Of a stretch of 64,000 nucleotides of DNA, positions 26,383 through 38,445 are shown in pieces. The notes under the pieces are model-generated. The model had not been told where the DNA came from. It saw only the letters and a program-made list of their open reading frames with translations, and made no database searches. The stretch is taken from the NCBI GenBank assembly GCA_027422505.1, contig JAPQWV010000409.1, positions 372,001-436,000 of the forward strand, given 5' to 3'. Numbering within the stretch: position 1 is the stretch's first letter; every line of letters starts with the position of its first letter. The DNA comes from Craterostigma plantagineum (lineage: Eukaryota > Streptophyta > Magnoliopsida > Lamiales > Linderniaceae). Made by a program: the position numbers and the translations under genes.

Positions 26383-28712
26383 TTATTTGAAGCACTTGGC
26401 ATCCAACAAGGGTTCACCTTCGAAAGGCTCAGCATCTTCAATCAGCTGATTAACGCGCTCCTTCTGAGCTTCATCGTTGATGTCGACTTTAGTCCATTCG
26501 TAAAGCTCCATGTCGTAACACTCGTCGAGCACAAACTGAGGAATTTCGGTCCCTCGGAAAAGCCACAGCCCCTTCACCTTGTAAGGAGCCTCTGAGCCGA
26601 CGATGAGCATCTTCCCAAATGCATACTTGCGAGCCAAGTCCATCCTCTGCAGAAAACCGCCGACCTTGTTTAGGGTGACAAAGGATACTGTGTTCTCATC
26701 GTTGTACTTGTATTCGCAGAACCATAGAGAGTATCCCTCGGGATCGTACATGTCCCAGAATCCTGCGATAACAACAGAGCACTGATGAAAGGTCGGGAGT
26801 ATAAGAAAATTCATTGGACAAAAATTGGCCGTATTTCTTTATTCTTGACACAACGATCATGTAACTAATGTGATGTAGAACTCTCAACCTATTGGCTTTG
26901 GCTTGGCCAGACTAATACACTTAATCTAGACAAAAAACGATTCGATCCATTGCTGGCATAATATCCTCTCCGTAGACACAGAGAAAATTTGAAGAATGGG
27001 GGTTAAAGGTAACAAGAAATGGTAGGAAATGATGAGCAAGAGCTTGCATGGGTTATCTACAAGCTGTAAAACTAACATGGATTAAGTAGTAGTACAGTAA
27101 CCGCCTACTTCCTTGTTACTAAACAGAGGAGCATAGGCATATATATTGTCTTAGAGAAAATCTCTTCTACAGAGATAAAAAAAAAGGGTCAAAGTGAGTA
27201 CCTTTGATGGCAACCTCACGGAAGTTGGTCTTGGTGTTGGAGTAAAGTCTCTTCCAATCATCTAGGATCATCTTGCTTGGAGGCAAGAGATCCAATGGAT
27301 TCTTCGCCTTTGGCTTAGGCGCTTCTTCCTCTGCTTCGCCAACCTCTTTGGGCTTAGCCTCCTCCTTCTTAGGTTCATCTTTTGGCTTAGGTTTTGCAGG
27401 TTCTTTAGGCTGGGCAGGTTTCTTGGATGCAACAGGTGGAATAGATTCCGCTTGTTGAACATCGCCCCATATTTTCTTGAATTTCGGCTGATTAATCAAA
27501 GTCCAAAAGTACCTTTCGACGTGGGGGAATTCAGAGGTGAAGCTCTTAGTCAAGATTGCCTTGAAACCCAAAGCAAGGTTACATGTCATAACAATGTCAG
27601 CAAGTGTGACGCCATGCCCAACTAGGTAAGTTGTCGAGGAAAGATGGGTGTTCAAAGCTCCTAGAGCTCTCTTCAGTGAAGCAATTGCAGCCTCCTCTGC
27701 CTGAGAAAGAGGGAAAGAGAGGACGGTCTTAAAAATCACATTTTCTAGATTCTTACAGCAACTAATGAGATCTACGACATAAAGTTCGATAATGGGACAA
27801 CTATAGCATACCGGGGGAAGATACACACGAACACCCACTCGTGGGTACAACCAGTTTCCAAGATGAGTGTCGATCTCATTAGTCGAGAAATCAATCCATT
27901 GCTCTATATGGGCCTGGAGCAAACAAGGTACGGTAAGAAATCTACTTTTAATACATGCGATGTAACATGGAATTCAACGACTGAAATCCAACAAATTGCA
28001 ATGACTTACGTATTCAATCAAGGAAGAGCCATATAGGGGACTATCTTGATTCAATCGAGCCACTGCAGAAAAATTCGACAAGCATTACATTGCATCACTG
28101 TTTTTAAGAAACGGATATTAGCAAGAAAATACATACCATAGCGTGCAATGGCATTGCTCTCAAATATCGGGCCGTCGGGAGTCTCTAGCACGGGCATCTG
28201 CAAAGAAATAAGTTAGACAGTAAACACTAGCGAATTTATGCATGTTCCTAAATCATCGCTCAAACCTTTCCCAGGGGATTCATCTTGAGGAATTCTGGCG
28301 TCTTATTTGTTACCCCAAATTCGAAATCCTTTGCCAATTCAATCTTTACACCACTATATTCGGCAGCAATGAGTGCCTTGAACACGTTTTTGTTTGGTGC
28401 GGCATGTAAGACCTGAAAATGTAGAAAAAGACTTCATTTTGGCAATTACAAAGGTAGAAACAGAATCAGCAAGTACAAGTGACCAAAGATGTAAACCATT
28501 TTACTTACTCTAACGTCTAAATACTTACAAGTTACAGGAGAACCTAAAGAGTGAGATACTAAGAAAGAGCTTATCGATCAAACAAGATTGTTACTTTAAT
28601 GCTAATAATACTTTAAATATAACCATTAAAAGTGGCGATCTCTAGCTTTATCGTGAAGATCACTGTATCCTGGGTTAAGACCAATATAAAAAGGCGAACT
28701 TACCAGAGCCAT
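26383..28712 (-). CDS. EEF1G: translation elongation factor 1 gamma (eEF1B-gamma)
   Basis: Seven coding exons on the minus strand: 28712-28704, 28412-28266, 28197-28137, 28062-28010, 27913-27812, 27700-27202 and 26762-26383. They give 416 residues. The first coding exon holds only three codons. Residues ~1-80 form a GST N-terminal fold (VLHAAPNKNVFKALIAAEY), and ~90-200 a GST C-terminal fold (TYLVGHGVTLADIVMTCNLALG). A Lys/Glu/Pro-rich linker follows, then the EF1-gamma C-terminal domain (PLDLLPPSKMILDDWKRLYSN, FWDMYDPEGYSLWFCEYKYNDE) ending in LLDAKCFK. It is the scaffold subunit of the eEF1B nucleotide exchange complex. A probable 5'-UTR exon ends near 28902 at a GTAAGG donor. Confidence 0.95.
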
Positions 28713-29407
28713 CGTAGCGTAAGATCGATAGTCCACTCTCAAAATCGATGGTTACCTGGGATGTCAAGAAAAAGATTTTGATCGATAAGCAGTATGATAA
28801 CAGCATCAAAATGAAAGGCCCAAGATGTATAAACTAATACAATCCCAGATCTAAACTAAAACTATTTGGAGAAGCAAAAAGCACGATAAACACACCCTTA
28901 CCGATCAGCCGCAGACAGCAGACTAAAGAGTAGAGACTGTTGATATGTATAAGCTAGGAGGTTTAGGGCTAACGTGTGGTGGATAATATAGCTTTGTATT
29001 TACGGCCCATTCTTGGAATTACGTATTGCGTTGTATAACGTTCAAGGGGAGTAATATTATTCCAATTTATTTTCGTAATTATAACAGATTTATTTTGCTG
29101 AGATATAATAATAACGAAAAGAAAAAAAAAAGATGCAATGTTTAATTATTACAATATGATAACTTGGTGTTAGTGAGTCGCTTGAGGTTAAACAGTTGTT
29201 CTTTCTTGTTGACAAGTTTTTATCTTTTTCGAGTTTTTGGCCTTAATTTCTACAAAGCGGCAATCGCAGGTGACAAACGATAGCTAATCAAATCAACAAG
29301 AAGAGATCAACCCACCCTGAAACCAAATCTTACGGCCTCTTTAGAAGAGAAGCAGTGCAAGAGATAGAAAAGAGGAAAGAGTGAAGGTAAAGGGATAAGC
29401 CGATAGG
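28713..29407. promoter_or_regulatory. divergent upstream region, includes eEF1B-gamma 5'-UTR intron
   Basis: Lies between the starts of eEF1B-gamma (-) and the small membrane protein gene (+). A candidate 5' splice donor on the minus strand (CGGTAAGG, about 28898-28905) implies an intron in the eEF1B-gamma leader, common in plant translation-factor genes. Confidence 0.4.
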
Positions 29408-30273
29408 ATGGAAATCAGAATTCCCAGATCTCTGTTGATGCTCTCATACACGCTGGCTTCAATTTCCGTGCAATTTAGTCCAGGTTTGCCCAAAATGTCT
29501 TCTTTTTCTCGTTCTTGATTCGCTTTTATTTGAAGAAATTACAAGTTTCGTCTTTATTCCTCTTCTTTTGCTGAGTATATTGGGTTAATTAAAATACGAG
29601 CTGACGATGACGAATGAGTTGTCGCGAGTTCTATCAATAGCTGATTAAGTTCCTATCGAAGAATTAGAACGAGCTTTGAAAGATTGGATCTTTTAGGCCT
29701 TTGGATCTCATTTATATTCATTTCTCTTGTGGTAACAGTTTAAAGAATGGGAAAGAATGCCGAAACCTTTATTAGCACAACTTCATAAACCCATTCTTTC
29801 TACGATGATATCTGATTTCCTGTATGCAAACCTGGGATTATGTTTGATTTCTGTGATCCTTTTGAAGCTTGAAATAGACTTTCCTTGAGCTACGTTTGAG
29901 AATGAGCCAGGTTAGATCAGAGGTTTTGACTTCTTTAAGTAAATTTCAAACATTGACATATATAGTGAAGATGTTTACCTTAGTTTCGGAAGTGAAGTAG
30001 TTCGTGGATGTTGTTGTCCTTACAGGCTTGGCAGGCAACTCAACATCATCAGATTCCCCAAAAGAAACTAAAGCTGCGAGTAGTAAGTCGTCTGGAAATC
30101 TCAGCGGGCTGGAAATCCTCTTTATAATCCTCGGGATCGTAGCTTTCTTTGCGTTTGCTGTTTTCTTGTTCAAGCTATGGCAGAGAAAGAAGAGAGAGGA
30201 GCAACACGCCCGCCTTCTAAAGCTCTTCGAAGAAGACGACGAACTCGAGGTTGAGCTTGGCCTTCGAGACTGA
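29408..30273 (+). CDS. small secretory/membrane protein, function unknown
   Basis: Two exons (29408-29483, 30026-30273) joined in phase encode 107 residues. The N-terminus looks like a signal peptide (RSLLMLSYTLASISVQF). A Ser/Thr/Lys-rich extracellular segment of ~30 residues follows. One transmembrane helix (LEILFIILGIVAFFAFAVFL) then precedes a basic and acidic cytosolic tail (WQRKKREEQHARLLKLFEEDDE). This gives a type I single-pass topology. I do not recognise the family. The exon 1 call rests on the leader fitting and clean GT-AG borders. Confidence 0.7.
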
Positions 30274-30760
30274 GATGCTCGACGCCTAGGCCGCACCTGA
30301 AACATACGCACAATTATGCAGCATTTATCTTGCAACAGTTAAAAAAAATACCATTCATTTTTGTATTGAGGGCGTTTTGCGTTGGTTTTCTTGCTTCAAA
30401 TTATTATTCAATCTATTTTAGATCAGCTCTTTAATTCGACTACTACAACTGCTCAAGGAATACGTCTACTAGAAAACCCAGGATTTGGCCGAACATTTAA
30501 GGCATAGGATAGCAGCCATGGATGTAGATTAGGCACTAGACACAATTCTAACGAACATAGCAAGTACATGTGAATGAATGGTCGAGAAAACGGCCCACTA
30601 GCCTACTTCTACCAGTCAACACTTCTAACCGCATAAGTTGCATGTGTTTGCAACATATATTACCAAAAAGAAAAAGGAATCTTTTTGGCCGACACACTGC
30701 AACGTCCAAGATAGCAGGAGAATAAATTGATTGGCCAACGTTTTGTTGCAGCACAGAGAA
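30274..30760. other. intergenic
   Basis: 3' flank of the small membrane protein gene and promoter of the FSH hydrolase. No gene is recognised. Confidence 0.4.
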
Positions 30761-31903
30761 ATGGGAAGTGAAGAAAGCAGAGAAAGAAAACTGAGGCTGC
30801 TATGCCTCCACGGATTTCGAACGAGTGGGGAGATAATAAAGAAGCAGGTAACTGGTAAATGGCCCGAGAGCGTGCTCGAGAAATTGGACCTCGTCTTTGT
30901 GGACGCTCCTTTTCCTTGCCAGGGAAAATCAGACGTGGAGGGAATCTTTGATCCTCCTTATTACGAGTGGTTCCAATTCAACAAGGTTGTCCTGGTTCTT
31001 ACTTCGTAATTTCCTTTTAGTTCTTTACTGTTCGTGATCATGTGGGCTCGTCCCTCTTTGATCTTCTGTTCAGGAATTCAATGAGTATCAGAATTTTGAT
31101 GAGTGCCTTGCTTATATCGAAGACTGCATGATAAAAAATGGTCCCTTTGATGGTCTTCTTGGCTTCTCACAGGTTTTCTTTAATAATCTCTTGCTTTTGA
31201 GCTCTCATCCTCTGTTTCTGCATATTTATTTGTGATCATAAGGTTCTCTGATATGTAGGGAGCAATATTATCAGCTGCTTTGCCTGGGTTACAAGCCAGA
31301 GTAAGTGCCGACAGATTCTTCTTTTACTTACATATCACTGCTAAGCTAAGCTGAAACTTAATCGTTGTAACATATAATCCTGAAGGGTATGGCTCTGACA
31401 AAAGTACCCAAAATAAGAGTAGTTGTAATAATAGGTGGAGCAAAGTTCAGAGACTCATCTGTAGTTGAGAGTGCATATTCTTCTCCTATTCCATGTCCAT
31501 CTGTTCATTTCTTGGGTAATGGTTAGAATTTTTTCTAATTAAGTTACGAGTATGCTAGTCCTTCCAAACTTAGATCAGGCGTTGGATATGTTGCAAAAAA
31601 ACAGGGGACCAAGATTTCCTGAAGCAATATGGCACCGAGCTCCTCGATTCATTTGTAGAACCTGTGGTGATTCGACATCCGAGGGGCCACACAATACCAA
31701 GATTTGGTAAAATTGTCGACACCCTTTTAATCTCCTTAACCGTATATCTTGGGACAAATAACCGAACAGAACTGATCCGATCTTACTATTTTCATCGTCC
31801 AGATGAAATGAGCTTGGAGACCATGCTGAGCTTTCTTGAAAGGGTTCAAGAAGAGATCAATGGATCAGAATATCAAGAAGTAGGGTTCGATAGAGCTTGC
31901 TAG
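30761..31903 (+). CDS. FSH1-family serine hydrolase (ovarian cancer-associated gene 2-like)
   Basis: Six exons (30761-30985, 31074-31172, 31259-31300, 31386-31515, 31605-31706, 31803-31903) encode 232 residues in one frame. FSH1 hydrolase landmarks: LRLLCLHGFRTSGEIIKKQ at the N-terminus, DAPFPCQGK, the nucleophile elbow GFSQGAILSA (assembled across exons 2 and 3), and the final acid and histidine around FLGDQDFLKQYG and HPRGHTIPRF. Members are small cytosolic serine hydrolases with uncertain substrates. The start is the ATG of MGSEES, which follows a stop-free but ATG-less leader. Confidence 0.87.
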
Positions 31904-32008
31904 AATTCCTAGAAAGCAGAATTCGTTATATATATGAAATGTTGTGCAAGGAAATTATACAACCAGCGCTTATATTGATTTAAGTGAGGTCATTGCTTCT
32001 CTATCATT

Positions 32009-33418
32009 CTAAGCAATCTGTGCTATCTCGATAAGAATCTTATGCAAAGACTGAGGCTTTGAGAAGAAAGGGCAGTGATCACTGCCTTTTATTTTGAAGA
32101 CTCCTTCAGGTGGGCTTTCTCTTACAAGCTTTTCCTGTACATCTGGCGAGAGTGCACGATCATCCAAGGTTTGTACGAAGAATCTCTGTCCTTTTCCGTA
32201 ATACTCAGATGTTAGAGATAATGCCTCCATCATAGGGCCGAGAGGTATTAGCCTCATTGATACCATCGCTAAAGCAACATCCTAGATCGAAACCATAAAC
32301 TTAAAGTGCCAGCGATTCGTCGAAGGACTGAGAATTAGACGAAAAAAGAGGAGAAAAAAGGTTACCTTCGAAGGAGATTGGTTGAAGTACAACCCTAGTA
32401 AATGCTGCTTCTCAAACATGAACCCTGTTGGAGGATTATCTTTTCCGTTTCCATAGGTAAGCGACTTCGATTCTGGGGAAAATAGTCCCGACGAACCAAG
32501 CTGATGATAACAAGAAGTAAACCATCATCGCATGACGAAAAAACTCAGACAAGATGTTCTGTTCTGACGAGTTAGAGAACAAACCTCTTCAGCAAAGACG
32601 TCGAACGGTTTTTTTCCCGTGAGGCACCATTGTGGCACAGACGTAAACAGCTTTGGAGATTTTCTCGGGAAGATGCTCCAACGCATAAGAGATGCAAGCG
32701 CCGCCACTGCTGTGACCGACTAATATTACCTGCCAAAGACACGGCCAAAGTTCAAAGCTGACCTGAAAACTCGATGAGTTTGTTCTTGAAACTAACCTTC
32801 TCATCCTCGGGTAATTTCTGCAGAAGATCGATTAATGGCTGTGCGTATTCTGCCATTGTGGTGATGTTCTTAGCATCAGTTAGGTTAATGCCTGAACCTG
32901 CTAGATCTAAGGCAACTGGTAATAACCCTGATTCTTCGAGCAATGCAATAGTTTTGTACCAACACCAAGCTCCAAATCCTTCGCCGTGTACCAAAACTAC
33001 TTTCTTTACCTTGATATTCTCCAAAGATTCGAGCAACTGTAATTATTCATACCATGAGAAATCATTTATGACACAAAAAAAAAAAACTGTTTTATTTCTG
33101 TAGATTAACGACATGCAATGGCAGAATACAAACCTGCTTGTTGTTGTCGGCGTTAGATGAAGGGTCAGACAAGCTCGAAGTGGCGCGGCGAAGCCGCCGA
33201 GAAGAGGTGGACCCAATCCGCCGAGACGCAGCGCCGCTATCAAATCTCTGAGATGAAAGCTGATGCTGCTGAATAGCCATGGCTAGTGCTTGCCTGTGAA
33301 GCAACTCCTCTTCCATTGAACCATTTGTTCTCTTCGACATCGAGCCCCTCCTTCTTCTCGACCCAAGCCCACCATTTTTTCCGTCATTTTTAGACATGCG
33401 CATCAACTTGTTCCCCAT
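32009..33418 (-). CDS. methylesterase, MES11-like chloroplast type; one frameshift
   Basis: Five exons on the minus strand (33418-33134, 33036-32797, 32729-32585, 32500-32366, 32281-32009) would give ~358 residues. The ~95-residue Arg/Ser-rich N-terminal extension is typical of the plastid MES11-15 group. The MES core shows VLVHGEGFGAWCWYK, LDLAGSG, the nucleophile elbow VGHSSGGACIS and the catalytic histidine in GSDHCPFFSKP. These enzymes hydrolyse methyl esters of hormones such as methyl-IAA or methyl jasmonate. The tract at 32609-32615 has seven T (seven A in the message) where six are needed for HGKKPFDVFAEE. As written, translation would stop in exon 3. The exon length minus one base restores phase exactly. 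Confidence 0.85.
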
Positions 33419-34411
33419 TTCCTTACACTATGAGGAATCCCAAGTTTTGTTTTCTGCAGAATGGGCTGCTGTAGAGTGGTGGTGGAGGTGGGTGCTTTTC
33501 GTAGTGTAATATTGAAGACGACAAAGAGTTCGATGTGTAGTAACTGTATCCACGTTAAAGAAAGGGGGTGTGAAAGCAAACAGAAGCAAAAAAGATGGGT
33601 TTTTTTTTTTTTTATTATGGATTTGTCATCATCCAATTCTTTATTAAAATTTTCTTTTTCAACGTTTCCACCGAGGTTTACGCTGACTTTAATCGACCTT
33701 CACGTGTCAACTTCATGGCATTTATGAAGTGCCTCCCTAGCCGGTATGAAAGAAGTCAGCAGCAAATCACCCAAATATATATTTTTTCAAAAGAAAAAGA
33801 TAAAGAAAGTCTGGATTATGTACGTTATGATAATACTGTCATATATTTTTCACTTTGCAGATTTTCCGAAAAGAAGAAATAAAGAAAGTCTGGATTGTGT
33901 TACGTAATATACTGCTTTATATTTTTTTTCAGTAAATGAAATTTCATTATCGCTTATGCATCTCAAGCAATCAGCACAACCAACCATCTTTTCAAGCAAG
34001 CTTTCAAAGCTGCATACACCTAACGCCAGGGCCAAGATTGCAACATATATTCATCACTTTCAATTTCATTAATTCTATGTCGGGAAAAAATAAAGGTAAT
34101 CTTGCAGTAGCAGCTATATGTTTTCAATACGCTCACTCAGTTTTGGTCACCTTACTTTTAAAGAAACATGCTATATAAGCCAATACAGAAGAGCTAAACC
34201 CAAACCTCTGTTTATCATTTACTGATGAACTTATTTACATGCAACGAAACAGATAACAGATGCACCAGCACAAAAAAACGCTAATTGAATTTTCAACGTC
34301 GTTTCAATGATTCAGAAAAACTAAAACGAAGTTCTCAAAGTCGCTCCAAATTATGGAACTTGGAGATTCATAACTTGCCTTTTATTTCCCGGCAAATCGT
34401 CAATTCGACTT
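33419..34411. other. intergenic
   Basis: Upstream of the methylesterase and downstream of the RING gene. It is AT-rich with T tracts near 33600. It contains two copies of an AAAGAAAGTCTGGATT(A/G)TGT stretch (about 33804 and 33884), a small local duplication. No gene is recognised. Confidence 0.45.
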
Positions 34412-35759
34412 TCAAGAAGATCCATGACGACCGACAAGAACAGTTCGATAAAGAGCAGCCACATGCATGAAACATAAGAACATGATAAGGAGATCGTCAA
34501 GAAGACCAAATACACCCAGCAACCCTATCAAGGAAAAACTGCAAAGTTAAAACTAAAAATGCATGAAGCAAAGTATATGAGCAGACATATATATAGAGCT
34601 TGAGAGTTACTTTCCGGGATGATATCAACGGGACTTATGACATATACGGCACTAACAATCACCTGTTTATTCAATTTAAAAGTCATGAGCTCATCGTATT
34701 AAGAGAAAAATATTATGAATTGCAGATGAGTAAAAATTGGGTGTAGCAAACTAACTGCCAAATAGATGCGAGCCTTGATGATGAAAGGAAGTGATCTCTG
34801 AGGATCAGTTATATCACGTAGCAATCTCTTGAGTAGAAAGGGAAGGTCTTGCATTCTCTGAAACAAAGAAGGATCGGCATCATAAAGGCAATATCTATCA
34901 AGGACTTTGAAAGGTAGGATGCATTCATCGCAAAACCATACATACATTTATGTAGAGAAGGTTTATGCAAATCAGAGCTCCGATTAAAAAAAAATATTAT
35001 ATATCTTCAGCACATTGAAAAAATCACATGGAGCAATGATATATTTTACTGATAATAACCTGCATGAGACCGGTTGAGCGTTCACCATACATACGGTTAT
35101 ATCTTTCGATCCTCTGCAACGTCTCAGCATCCTCAGCCATAAGCTCCGACCGCAGCGAAGCCTCACTTGGAACCAACAAGGTGATCTCACGTCTACATAG
35201 CGGACACTTGCAGGGATGAAGAGCAGCTCCGTGATCCCAAACTTGCAATATGCAACCTCCTGAATTGAACACATGCAATCGAAACCTTATATTTGAGCTA
35301 AGTATCAATCACTTTGACGGCTGATTATGAAGCATACAAAGAAAAACCAGAAAATATATGTCTAAACGAATACACTTCTCAGCCAATGCCAATGCAAAAC
35401 ATATGATTTTACTACGTCTTAAACCTAAATTCGAATACAACAACAAACCAGAAGCAATGTAGTTTTATACAATCCCCTATGTCGGAAAACCATGCGAAAT
35501 CCTAATTTTCAAGCCTACGAACGGATACAAGTACAACCCACATAAAACTGAAACAATGATGCAAAATTCGCTAGTCCATGAAAGTAAACGGGTCCCTGAT
35601 TTGATGCCTAGAGGACTTCAATGGACATAGCGCACAACAGCGAGTGCACACGCAATAAGGAGACTTACCGCAAAACCAATGACTGCAATTTGCCTGACAA
35701 GGAATGTGAAAGTTGGCGTGGCACACTGAACACACATCATTCTCGGGCGGTCTATCCAT
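34412..35759 (-). CDS. RNF170-like RING E3 ligase with DUF1232 membrane region
   Basis: Five exons on the minus strand (35759-35669, 35259-35060, 34857-34756, 34662-34611, 34524-34412) encode 185 uninterrupted residues. A C3HC4 RING finger occupies residues ~10-55 (CSVCHANFHIPCQANCSHWFCGGC...CPLCRR). The C-terminal half has the DUF1232 hydrophobic region (VIVSAVYVISPVDIIPE, LLGVFGLLDDLLIMFL), probably two membrane segments. The family resembles ER-anchored RNF170 ubiquitin ligases. It is transcribed divergently from the patellin gene. Confidence 0.88.
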
Positions 35760-36356
35760 TTTCTCAAGCTACGAATTGCAGATTCAGTATCTTCAGCTCC
35801 ACAGCTACATGATCAAGTCAAGATTTTGGGGGAGTTTTACCTAAAAGCAAAGGTATATGCTAGAACTAGATAACATTGATTAACAATATTAAATTTTTAA
35901 ATAAATGTTCCTAGGCCCAATTGAGAAGCCCAATAAGAAATTATTAGGCTCATTATTAGGCTCCATGAGAGAGAGAGATGATTTGGGCTTTAGTCATCTC
36001 AGTGGACCGTTGAAGACATTAATCTACCTGAGACGCTGACACGTGTCAAGCATCTTGAACTGGCTAATTATCGTATTAAGACAAATTTAATATGAAGTGT
36101 GTTATGTCCTTTTCGCGAAGACCAAAACCTCGTTCAAGTGTATTCAAGAAACTGATAGAAAAAGATAGATACCCTCGCTTGCTTAGGTCATTGGGCATGG
36201 GCTCCATTTTCATTCCTTATCTATTCTCTTTTGCACTCTGCTTTACTAACTAAAATCGCAGTTTAGTAAAATAAAACAAGCTTTTCAATACTGAGCGAGC
36301 TACTTATTTTTCCTACTTCCTACTTCCTACTCACTAACTAACCAAAACATTAAAAC
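35760..36356. promoter_or_regulatory. divergent promoter of RNF170-like and patellin genes
   Basis: Contains GGCCCA at 35914-35919 and AGCCCA at 35928-35933 (site II type), and a palindromic GACACGTGTC G-box at about 36038-36047. Motif presence is direct; regulation is inferred. Confidence 0.4.
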
Positions 36357-38445
36357 ATGTCGGAAGAAAACCTCCAAACAGATCGAGCACCAGCCGCCGC
36401 CTCCGCCGCCCATCCGTCGCTCGCTGCGGAGGAGCGACCAGAGCCACCGTCGGAACCCAAACCCTCGCCGGAAGTTGAACTCGAAAAGGAGTCCGTTACT
36501 GAACCACCGCTAGCATCACTATCGCTTGAAGCTGAGAAGGGTCCAACTTCCGACCATGCCCCAGCGGTAGACGAAGAACACCTCAAGGAAGCCGTCACCG
36601 TCGTCGAAAAGGACACGCCCCTTGAAGAATCACCGCAAGAGCCACCACTCGCGGATGAGCGCGTCACAGTCACCGCCGCCGCTGAAAAGGCGTCCCAGCC
36701 GCTCTCTGCTGCCTTAGCTATGTCTCAAGAACCTGAGGAAGTTGTGCCGGCAGAACCCAGAAACGATGAGCCTGAAAAACCTGAAGAACTTCAAAAGAAA
36801 AAGGCGCCCGAATCGTTTGCCTCTTTCAAAGAGGAGAGCAACAAGCTTTCAGATCTAACGCAGCCTGAGCTCAAAGGGTTGCAGGAGTTCAAGGATTTAG
36901 TCCAAGAAGGTATAAAGGATGGAGCTTTGTGCAATACCGCTGAAGAGGAAGTGTCCATTTGGGGTATCCCTCTGTTGAGAGACGATAGGACTGATGTGAT
37001 TTTGCTCAAATTCCTACGCGCCCGTGATTTCAAGGTAAAGGAGTCCTTCTCCATGCTCAAGAACACTCTGAAATGGAGGAAAGACTTCAATGTTGATGAG
37101 CTTCTGAAGGAAGATTTGGGAGACGATCTCGATAAGGTTGTGTTTATGCACGGACACGATAAAGATGGGCACCCTGTGTGCTACAATGTGTATGGTGAGT
37201 TTCAGAATAAGGAATTGTATGCAAGGACATTTACAGATGAAGAGAAGCGAGTGAGGTTTCTGAGGTGGAGGATTCAGTTCTTGGAGAAGAGTATAAGGAA
37301 GCTTGATTTCAACCCTGGTGGGGTTAATACCATATTTCAGATTAGTGATCTTAAGAACTCGCCTGGCCCAGGGAAGAGGGAGCTTAGGGTTGCAACTAGA
37401 GAGGCACTTCACATGTTGCAGGATAATTATCCCGAGTTTGTTGCGAAGCAGGTATAATTATGGGGAATGCTATTATGGGTTTTACAAACATCATTACATT
37501 ATTGAGGAATAACCTCGGAGATCTTGAAGAGTGTTAATAAACTTGATAAGGAGCATTTTCGTTTAATAAAAATCGAATCTTTTTCACATTCAGCCGTAAA
37601 AAAGCTTGCTTTTATGATGAAAATGGATCAGTCAGTAGTTCGATTAAGAAACCACTCCTGCAACTCGATTAGCTATCTTATTGAAGGTTCATATTGGTTG
37701 TTTACAACTAATCATGGTAATAGGTGTTTGTCAATGTTCCATGGTGGTATTTGGCTTTCTACACTATGATGAGCCCTTTTCTAACACAACGGACTAAAAG
37801 CAAGTTCGTGTTTGCTAGCCCCGCAAGAACTGCTGAAACCCTTTTCAAGTAAGCATTGCTTGTATTTCTTGGTATGAATCAACTCGGGGTTCTTTTTATC
37901 ATCATTTTTCCCATACAATGAATGTTTTTATTGTGCTACAGGTACATATCTCCTGAACAAGTACCTATTCAGTATGGTGGGCTAAGCGTGGATCACTGCG
38001 AATGCAACCCAGAGTTCACCGTAGATGATCCCGCCACAGAGATCATTGTGAAACCTTCAACTAAGCAAACTGTCGAAATCATCGTCAACGAGGTTCGTTC
38101 TAATCTGATCTGTAATTTGAATTCTTATCACAGCTGAAGACTTTCCTAATCTGTGGGTATAAGATTTTTTTTTTTCTGATCGATGTGCAGAAGTGTACTC
38201 TTGTCTGGGAACTCCGAGTAGTGGGCTGGGAAGTGAGCTACGGTGCTGAGTACGTACCAAACGCAGAACGTGGATACACAATAATCATACAAAAGGCAAA
38301 GAAGATGGCTCCATCTGACGAGCCAGTGGTTTCAGGTAGCTTCGATATCAACGAGCTCGGTAAGATATTACTCACCATAGACAACCCTACGACCAAGAAG
38401 AAAAAGCTACTTTACCGTTTCAAGGTCGTCCCTTTAATGAATTGA
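36357..38445 (+). CDS. patellin (SEC14-GOLD phosphoinositide-binding protein)
   Basis: Four exons (36357-37451, 37724-37848, 37942-38092, 38191-38445) give 541 residues. The first ~170 residues are acidic and Pro/Glu-rich, as in patellins. Next come a CRAL-TRIO N domain (DVILLKFLRARDFKVKESF), a SEC14 lipid-binding domain (CYNVYGEFQNKELY, FVNVPWWYLAFYTMMSPFL) and a C-terminal GOLD domain (CTLVWELRVVGWEVSYGAEYV...LLYRFKVVPL). Patellins bind phosphoinositides and act at the cell plate and in membrane trafficking. The start is the first ATG of the long exon. No frame damage is seen. Confidence 0.93.
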
